Below are positions 56,481-64,000 of a stretch of DNA of 64,000 bases, in pieces. The notes under the pieces were generated by a model. That model worked only from the letters and a program-made list of their open reading frames with translations, was not told the origin of the DNA and searched no databases. The DNA lies in contig OV884059.1 of NCBI GenBank assembly GCA_930367215.1, forward strand, positions 10,936,945 through 11,000,944, written 5' to 3'. Source of the stretch: Pollenia angustigena. Its lineage: Eukaryota; Arthropoda; Insecta; Diptera; Polleniidae. Both the position numbers and the translations under genes were made by a program. Position 1 is the first letter of the stretch; each line of letters starts with the position of its first letter.

Positions 56481-56765
56481 ACTCGCTTCTATGAGAAGCG
56501 ATAAAAGAAGGAGTAACATTATTTGTTTTATTTTTTTGCACAAGCAAAAGCAAAAAAGATCAGATCCCTTTACAAAAACAAAGTAACATACATAATAAAA
56601 TAACTTCCAAATGAAAACAATAATGTAAATCATTTTAGTTGAAGTTGAAAAGAGAAAGAATAACATTTTGTGTTTTGTTTTTTTCGCCAAAGCGAAAGAA
56701 TTCAGATCCCGTTATAAAAACATAGTAGGTACATATTAAAATACAAAATAAAAATAATAATTCAG

Positions 56766-57100
56766 GAAAATATTAATTTTACATAAAAATCGTTTTCTAA
56801 GAAATTGTTGTTAGTAAAGTTTCCAACAACTTTTGCCTTAACAAGTTTTCTCTAAAACTCATATTGAACAAAACCGAATTAAAATAAAAAGTAAACAGCA
56901 GCATTGATGCGAATTTTTTCATTAGAACTGTTTTTTCTTACACATGTCAATTCAGCTTTAATATTTGTGTTTGTGTGCGTTTGCTTAAAAAAAATAGTCA
57001 AACGCATATCATTTGTTTCTAACGTACCACAGTTGATAAAGTTGGTGCAATTGTACTTTTTTGATACAATTCAAAGCCAAAAAGTACGGTGGTACCCCCG
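56766..57100 (+). repeat. inverted-repeat arm, left (about 335 bp)
   Basis: GGAAAATATTAATTTTACAT through GTACGGTGGTACCCCCG is the near-exact complement of 59370-59713. Shared blocks include TTGTACTTTTTTGATACAAT and GTAAACAGCAGCATTGATGC. Confidence 0.88.
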
Positions 57101-57497
57101 TGACTCATTTGGTACTATTTTCAAATTTTTCAAACCTAAATAGTTATAATTGATATAAAATGGCAACTCGTATTTACTGTCCAATGAATATAAACGGTGT
57201 TTAGTGCAAATGGTTTTGCTAAAGTGCAAATGCAAAATTTAGTAGCGTTTTTATGAAATCTTAAGAAAACTCTGTGTATTTTGTTGTTGGATTTAGCAAA
57301 ACAGCTATGATATTTTGCATTTGCTATTTGCAAGACCATTTGCATCAGATACTAAACTTCGCTATTGTGAATAGATTTTTGCACTTGATCATTGGACGAT
57401 TGCATATGCCACATTCTAAATCAAGTATCAGCGGCAGCATATAAGCCTTCATGGCAAAATATTATAAAAACAAAGGAACGAAATAGACCGTATGTAC

Positions 57498-58264
57498 TAG
57501 AGTTGCCAACCGATTAAGAATAATTCGATTAATCGATCAAACAAAAGCAAACTCTTGTTCGAATAATTTTAAAACGACAATTTTCGAATAACGAAAAAAT
57601 CGATTAATTAATGTCGACTAATCGAATAATTTTTAAATTAAATAAAAGCTTAGAATTTAGTTTATTCTCATACGTTTTTAGTGATTTTATACAAAATGTA
57701 GGAAAGTTAAAAAATATTGTTGCTATAGCCCCGGTTGTAATTAATCTCAATGTTTAGTAAGCAAAAACCGTGTTGTGTACTCATTGTATTTCAAAAATGT
57801 ATTTTATGTTCTTATTAAACAAATCTTAGCAAACAATTGAGTAGGTGAGTTGAAAACTCGTTCGTTACAAAATTAAAAATACGAGATGATAATTGCTTCT
57901 AATGGTTTTTCAATAATGCATGCCCTCTTCCGTGATTTTAGCACGGACATGCATTGATGCAATCAGAATATTTCGTCTAATAAAGCGCCAAAGCAACTAA
58001 AAGAATCATTTGCCATCTCGTATTTTAATTTTGCAGCAAACGATATAGAGTTAAGATGAAAAATGTTATGCATCAAAAAAAGAAGTCATAGCGGATGGAA
58101 CGGAAGATTTTCCATAGTATTTTTTTTGTAAAAATAATTTTTTTATTCGTTATTCTCATCGATTAATCGAATAATTTTTTAGATTAAATCGTTTGATCGA
58201 ACGAACAAAAACAATTATTTGAATTATTCGAACAAAGTTGAAAGGCGAATAATTGACAACTCTA
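57498..58264. mobile_element. hAT-type element, 767 bp, 8-bp TSD
   Basis: Ends TAGAGTTGCCAA and the complement of TAGAGTTGTCAA; GTATGTAC is duplicated at 57490-57497 and 58265-58272. Subterminal ATTCGATTAATCGAT-type motifs occur in inverted orientation at both ends (57520-57630, 58140-58240). No transposase frame, so non-autonomous. Confidence 0.9.
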
Positions 58265-58279
58265 GTATGTACCAATGGT

Positions 58280-59220
58280 TTCAAGTGTAACCGAAACAAA
58301 AGTCTTTTTCTTTTATAAAAAAAAAATTATTTATTACTATTGGGGTCGAAAAAGAACGAATTTAGAAGTTCGTAAGTACGATATTGGTTTTATTATTATT
58401 ATTTTATTATATTTATCATCCCTGTAACATACCTGCACGCTTTCTTTATTCTTTAAGAGGGCTCTCATATAAAATTGTCAACACAGACTAGAAATATATT
58501 GAAGAAAAAGCCACAGAACTGCCAAGGAATCGCCCCAAGGGGGATTAAATATATGACGGACCTTCATTAGTTTTTTGTGCTTAACAGTTTCTTAAAACAT
58601 ACTTGCCTTATATCTCCACCCTTTAGGGGGGCTCCCGTACAAATATGCCGGTTTAATATAATTCTTAAATTTGGCCACTGCAGCGTCAAGATTGCCCTTA
58701 GTTGGGTCAAATGTATGACCAACATCACATAATTTGTTTTACCCCCATTGCCAAAAAAAATTTGGTTTCTAAAACGACTACGCATATTAGAAAAACCTAT
58801 AACAATTGTTAAAGGTGATATTATTGTTTAATTTTGTTTATTTAGTTTATTTTATAAACTAAACCGTTTTTGAGTTACGCTGTGCAACCTCCTCCGTTTT
58901 CGAAATTTTCAAAACAAGAGCTAACCTAAAAAACGGTTAGCACCACTGAATTCAGCGTACCCGAGTTAGGGTAAAACGCCAGGTGCCCGGCTGGTCGGTT
59001 TTTTTTTAATTAAATAATAAAAATGTTTTGCAACAAAACTAATTCATAGAAAATGCGTTTCTTTAATGAATTAAAAATTAGATTTTTTAGTGGCTTATTC
59101 GATATTTTCAGTTAATTTTGTTTAATAAGAGATAAAGATAAACTTGTTAACAAATTTTCTACAAAATTAATATTTTCTAAGTTATTAAACATAAAAGACA
59201 GATTTCATGTCAAATTTTAA
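58280..59220. other. intergenic DNA
   Basis: A GC-richer patch at 58870-58998 (AACCTCCTCCGTTTTCGAAA, GGTGCCCGGCTGGTCGG) stands out but has no recognisable gene. The 58567-58785 minus frame has no known domain. Confidence 0.4.
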
Positions 59221-59365
59221 TTTTTCTCAAACTTTGGTGGGCTTGAGGGACGGCTTAGCCTTCGCCGATTGTCCTAAAAAATTTCTTGAGTTGTTTTTTT
59301 TTTATCAATAATTACCAAATTGGCGAGTGAGACCTAAATAAATCCAACTTTTGATTTTAACGGTC
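59220..59365 (+). repeat. direct repeat, copy 1 (CTTGAGGGACGGCTTAGCC)
   Basis: TTTTTCTCAAACTTTGGTGG, GCTTGAGGGACGGCTTAGCC and TTGAGTTGTTTTTTT recur at 59742-59895, 525 bp further on. The inverted-repeat arm 59370-59713 lies between the two copies. Confidence 0.85.
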
Positions 59366-59369
59366 ACCC

Positions 59370-59713
59370 TAGGGTACCACCGTACTTTTTGGCTTTGAAT
59401 TGTATCAAAAAAGTACAATTGCACCAACTTTATCAACCGTGGTACGTTAGAAACAAATCATATGCGTTTGATAATTTTTTTTTTTAAGCAAACGCATACA
59501 AACACAAATATTAAAGCTGAATTGTAGTGTGTAAGAAAAAACAGTTCTAAAGAAAAAATTCGCATCAATGCTGCTGTTTACTTTTTATTTTAATTAGGTT
59601 TTGTTCAATATGAGTTTAAGAGAAAACTTGTTAAGGCAAAAGTTGTTGGAAACTGTACTAACAACAACTTCTTAGAAAACGATTTTTATGTAAAATTAAT
59701 ATTTTCCTATATA
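59370..59713 (-). repeat. inverted-repeat arm, right
   Basis: Complement of 56766-57100. The distance between arms is about 2.3 kb and includes the hAT element at 57498. Confidence 0.88.
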
Positions 59714-59741
59714 TAAGTCATACAAATCGGACTTTACGATT

Positions 59742-59895
59742 TTTCTCAAACTTTGGCGGGCTTGAGGGACGGCTTAGCCTTCGCTGATCGTCCTAAAAAA
59801 ATTTTTGAGTTGTTTTTTTATCAATACCCACCGAATTGGGGGGTTAGAGCATGGAAAAATAGAAAAAAAATTGTATCCATACAGTTAACGACCAC
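59742..59895 (+). repeat. direct repeat, copy 2
   Basis: See 59220-59365; this copy reads GGCGGGCTTGAGGGACGGCT and then CTTCGCTGATCGTCC. Confidence 0.85.
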
Positions 59896-59899
59896 CCTA

Positions 59900-60420
59900 A
59901 TGTTATCTATTATGTATTAATCAAGGACTTAATAGTTATAACTTTTATTCGATAAAAATTGCGAACAATAATAACGAATAAATTTATATTTTATGTATTA
60001 AGAATAATTATTATTTCCAATTTTTATTTTTAAAAACTGATGATAACTATTATGGGTATCAAATAAAAGAATTTCTCAAACATAACTATTACTAGGTATT
60101 CGATAGATATATTACTAATTGTTTTTAATAGTTATGAATAAGAAATAACATAACAGTTATAACTAATTTTAATGTGTATGTATATATGCACATGTATAAT
60201 CTGCAAAAATAAAACAATTAATATCAAGAAAACATTCAAAATAATTATTATCGTAAATAAAAACAATAAAAATCTTTAGTAATAGTTATCTGTAAGAGAA
60301 ATAAATATGTATCGATCTTAATAGTTATGAGCCAATGTAAAAAGATATTAATTGGATATAATAGTTATGTTTAACAAATATTTATTTTCATTATACATAA
60401 TAATTATGAGCAATTTTTAA
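59900..60420. repeat. AT-rich stretch with AATAGTTATAA words
   Basis: TAATAGTTATNA-like words recur many times (for example near 59929, 60127, 60285, 60319 and 60358) without a fixed period. No gene. Confidence 0.4.
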
Positions 60421-60425
60421 GAATA

Positions 60426-61134
60426 CAGTGCTGTCTGGGTAGAGTGAACCCCCGATGCTATGAATACCTCGTTAGAGTGAACACCAGAATGATAACATTG
60501 ACTGCTCTGTAGAGTGAACACTCATGAACCTCTATAGAGTGAACATACTTTATAGTGAGTTTTTAGGTTTGGCTTAGGAGAAAAACAATGAAAACGAGCA
60601 TAAAAATTAAAGAGAACATAAAATAACGGTAAAGTAACGATTCTTTTAGAGTAAGTTAACAAGTTACTCTCACAAATACGCATTCTATGAAGTGTTTATT
60701 TATGTTAGCGTGCGCGCATGTTCAATTAAGGTCGTGTCTCAAAGTTAATTTCTGAAAAATTGGTGTTATAAAATTGTTATATACAAATGGATTCGAAAAA
60801 GCGACATTATAAAAGAAATTGAAAAAGGTGCTCGTGTTACTTCTTTAGCACAGCGTTATGGCGTTGCAAAAAAAATTTCTGGCATAAATAAAAAGAAAAT
60901 CGGAGTAATAAAGCTTATTGGTAACTATACATTTGGAACCCAAAGAAGAAAGACGCTTTAAAAAGGAGAGTTTCCACGCATGGAAAAAGCTTTGTACAAT
61001 TTATAACCTATTAATGCATTTAAAATAAGTAAATAAGTTTTTTAAATAAAAAAAATCAACCTTGATTTAGTGAACAACCTGGGTATAGTGAAATCGCTCT
61101 GCAAAAATTAGTTCACTCTACCCAGACAGCACTG
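60426..61134 (+). mobile_element. pogo/Tigger-like element, internally deleted
   Basis: Ends CAGTGCTGTCTGGGTAGAGT and the complement of CAGTGCTGTCTGGGTAGAGT are inverted copies flanked by TA on both sides (60424-60425 and 61135-61136). Motif GTAGAGTGAAC is repeated in the left arm. From 60787 a damaged frame starts MDSKKRHYK. One frame over it reads IIKEIEKGARVTSLAQRYGV, the CENP-B-type helix-turn-helix at the N-terminus of pogo transposases, and further on RRKTL. Everything after that, including the catalytic DDE part, is missing. Confidence 0.88.
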
Positions 61135-61249
61135 TATTTCTTAAAAGTGGTAAATTTTTTGGTACCTGAAAAATTACCATAATTGTTATTTAGGGTCCTT
61201 GGTATTAATTATGTATGTTTTTATTACTGAATTGTTTTTGATAGCATAT

Positions 61250-61760
61250 AAGCAGGGATTATTTATAGGCCTTCTTAAATGCCTGCAGCTGAAGGCTTTT
61301 TGATAAACCTTTATTAAAAAAAAAGAACGGTCTGAAAGGCTTTTTAAGAGCCATTAACTGAAAGGCCTTTTAACATACCTTTCTTAAAAATTCTTCAAGA
61401 TAACCTTTTTATAAGGCCCTTAGACATTCATTCTCTGGAAAGCCTTCTTAGAGCCATTTATTTGAATGCCTTTAAGAAGCTCTGGTGAAAGAAAGGAAAG
61501 CGGAAGGCCTTCTCCGCAATGACAACGCGTGTAAAAAAGATATGAGTATGGAATGGAGCGAACAGGCCTTGTTCATTAAAAGAATAGGTACAGAGGCCTT
61601 CTAGAAGGCCTCCGTACTCCTTCTTTTTCCCGCTGGGTATGTGTGGGAAAAAACAATAAACGTAAACAAACATATACATGCACATGTAAGCAAAATGTAA
61701 ACAACTTTTGACAACTAAAAAGAACATAAACAATGATCATCAGGCTTCTTGCGCAGACCT
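61250..61760 (+). repeat. AGGCCT-rich dispersed repeat, copy 2
   Basis: AGGCCTT and GAAAGGC words recur about a dozen times. The right part shares CGCTGGGTATGTGTGG and TTTTGACAACTAAAAAGAAC with 56195-56480 in the opposite strand. Non-coding. Confidence 0.55.
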
Positions 61761-61764
61761 ATTC

Positions 61765-62385
61765 AATGGGCCTTGTTTTTAATTTTTTCTGGGAAAAAAA
61801 ACGAAAAACGGGGATTGAAGTTTGGGAAATAGAGGGTTGAACACTAAAGAGGAAAAAAAGAACGTTTGTTATATAAAACAAAAGAATTGTAGAAAGATAT
61901 ATATTTGGACGAGAAAAGTTATGTAAAACAAACTAATATTTTGGTGGAAAAAGAAGAGGAAACGTTAGATATTGTTGTGTAATTAAATAAACGTTTAATA
62001 AAGTGTTTAAATACAAAGTCTAGAGGTGATGTCTTTTGTTTAAACGTAAAATCTAAAAAAATAGTAAAAACCCAATTTATATTAACTTATACTACAAAAA
62101 CAAAACTTGGTGCAATCAAATAGCCGAGTACACATAATTTGAGGAAAAAAGAAGTTCAATGGAGAAACCTATATTTAAAATCAAACAATAGAAGGAGAAT
62201 AAAAGCATAAATTGTTGCAACCAATGTCAGAAGATTAAGTGAAATTCAACTAACATTTCTATAATATGCTAACTAGTGACCTTGCAAATTGGCTTATGTT
62301 TTTTGTTTAATATTTAATTGGATTTTTTTATTAGTATTGTTTAATTAATATTTAAAAAAAAAAGGAAAAATAGTTTTTCCTGTAA
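61765..62385. other. AT-rich intergenic DNA
   Basis: No gene, RNA or repeat that I can support. Confidence 0.5.
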
Positions 62386-62389
62386 TTAT

Positions 62390-63957
62390 TATACCCTTCA
62401 CCGAAGGTAATTTCTACAATATTGATCCTACACCCTATAAAGTATATATATTCTGGGTTCTTATGAAAAGCGAAGTTCAAAACCGGTTGTCCGTCTGTCC
62501 GTCTGTCTGTTGAAATGGGTTTTCCGAAGCCCCCAGAAATGATGGGGACTTGGTTGGGGTATCTTTATGTCAGGTATTCTTATTATAATTTTGCTATTGA
62601 AATTCAGCCAGATCGGTCCACAAATGGCTGAGATATGAGCAAAAAACCACGACTACCTCTAATTTTTCCCAAAAATCCCTTGTGTTTGTTGTATTTTTAT
62701 TACTTTTTGCTGTATATCTGGGGAACGACAAAAGCCAAAGTCACCAAATTAGGTACACACATTAAGGTTGCCAATACACACCATCCTACAAAATGTGGGC
62801 GGGATTGGAGAAGTGGGCGTGGTACCTCCCGTACAAAAAAAATTAAAAATTGTATAAAAACCTAAATTTTAAGGCTGCCATATGTCCTATGGATATGACT
62901 TATATACCAAAATATCGGAAATTTTTAGTAGAACATATTTTACATAAAACTCGGGAAAATCGGTTCAGACACAAAAAAGTTATGACCAAAATTATTTTTT
63001 TTAAATACCCATTTTCGGTAACCATGGATCTTCCCGAGTCAAAGTTTTATAACACAAATAAATGGTAAATTTCTTGCTTAACACGTCGGTATATAAATCT
63101 GTCATATCGGTTAAATAATGGCTGAGTTATAATCAAAATACTGAAATCCCAAAAGTTACTCTTTTCATAATTAAGTTTGTTTTTTTATAATTAAGTTTGT
63201 TTTTTTATAGTTAAGTTTGCTTAAATATATGTACATATATGGAGGTATATATACATATATGCCTATAAGCCAATTTAATGGAAATTTTATTTTTAAGCAC
63301 GTTGGTATATAAATCTGCCAAATCGGTTAAAAATGGTTAAGTTATGTGCAAAATACTCCAAAAAAGGACTAAAAACATTAACATTTTTATAAAAACTAAA
63401 ATTTTAGAGCTGTATTATGACCTATTCATACGTTTTAGATATCAAAATATCGGAAATCTTTAGAAAAACTCGGAATATCGGTAAAAAAAAGTAATGTCAA
63501 AAATATAGTTTTTTTTTAATACCTATTTTCGTGAACCATATAACTTCCCGACTACAAGTTTTATCACCAAAGTAAATGGTAATTTTATACTTTAAGATGT
63601 CGGTATGACCAAATACTGAAATTCGATCAAAACTTAACGTGCTATATATTAATTGAACTTTTAATATATTTATGGCCATTTTCACCAAGTTCGGTTAAAA
63701 CTAACTTTCAATTAAAGTTCCGGTTACCAATACGTTTTGACAGCTATAACCGATGGTTAATTATAACCGAACTTGGTGAAAATGGCCGTTAATAGCATGC
63801 AATCATGTGCAAATAATTAAATAAAACTAAACGATATATATTTTATAACATGTATATATACATATATTTAAATATATATATAAACTTCTGTTCTTTCCAA
63901 ACCATGGTGAAGGGTATATAAGATTCGGCATAGCCGAATATAGCACCCTTACTTGTT
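62390..63957 (+). mobile_element. Helentron/HINE-like element, second copy
   Basis: ATACCCTTCACC at 62391 is answered by GGTGAAGGGTAT near 63906. Then come the hairpin ATTCGGCATAGCCGAAT, TAGCACCCTTACTTG and T's. The left body contains CCCTATAAAGTATATATATT CTGGGT and GTCCGTCTGTCCGTCTGTCTG. Internally, diverged repeats (CAAAATATCGGAAAT.TTTAG near 62910 and 63437; TCGGTATATAAATCTG. near 63088 and 63305) form an irregular array. No Rep/helicase sequence. Confidence 0.65.
63674..63787. mobile_element. 114-bp palindromic MITE
   Basis: GGCCATTTTCACCAAGTTCG and its complement CGAACTTGGTGAAAATGGCC form perfect ends that pair on through GTTA/TAAC. The element is nested in the Helentron-like repeat. 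Flanking duplication not certain. Confidence 0.8.
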
Positions 63958-64000
63958 TTTTCTTTAATTCCGTTCAATTATATTGAGGAAAATTTATAAT

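Noticed and set aside
56208..56690. 160-codon minus-strand membrane-like protein
   Set aside because: Low-complexity Phe/Leu/Lys composition over a dispersed repeat; no conserved motif.
1..64000. tRNA or rRNA genes
   Set aside because: No cloverleaf with A/B boxes or rRNA core sequence was found by eye; a covariance-model scan would be needed to be certain.

Overview
The window is AT-rich, repeat-dominated nuclear DNA from a higher fly. A calyptrate such as a blow fly is my best guess, from memory of similar repeat families and not from a search. It contains Jockey-clade LINE remnants, mariner, hAT, pogo, Helitron and Transib elements, spliced exons with Thr-rich runs, and satellite DNA. There are no rRNA or tRNA genes that I can see, and nothing bacterial. 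Two reading frames look like real protein-coding sequence: an intact 654-codon Transib/RAG1-family transposase (29435-31399, minus), and the 3' exons of a host gene for a large single-pass membrane protein (about 38003-42119, plus).

Layout. 1-9.9 kb: a truncated mariner, small inverted repeats, a decayed ~125-bp tandem repeat, a 2.2-kb hAT-type element with two other elements nested in it, and a 5'-truncated Jockey-clade LINE. 9.9-24.0 kb: a dispersed repeat, then a 13.4-kb structure built of about 73 copies of a 182-bp satellite monomer. The monomers point one way for 5 kb and the other way for 8.3 kb, and the whole block is closed at both ends by the same 64-bp sequence in inverted orientation. 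It looks like an enormous foldback element. Its left arm carries a 12-monomer (2183-bp) higher-order duplication that the right arm lacks.

24-27 kb: mostly plain AT-rich DNA. 27.1-32.8 kb: a Helentron/HINE-like repeat with an exact 153-bp tandem array, split by a complete Transib transposon. The Transib has CAC-starting terminal inverted repeats, a 5-bp target duplication CGCTG, an intact transposase and duplicated promoter-like repeats. 33.0-36.5 kb: a dead mariner holding a 322-bp MITE and a 2.26-kb long-armed CACRGTG element.

37.4-42.3 kb: the host gene, set between degenerate 11-bp arrays whose strand flips across it. 42.4-64 kb: MITEs, two hAT-type elements, LINE remnants, a 1.65-kb Helitron with four ~400-bp internal units, a GC-richer 611-bp insertion flanked by a 13-bp duplication, a pogo-like remnant and a second Helentron-like element.

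The most notable items are the giant foldback satellite with its one-armed higher-order repeat, and the Transib element, which keeps all visible hallmarks of an intact RAG1-related transposon.
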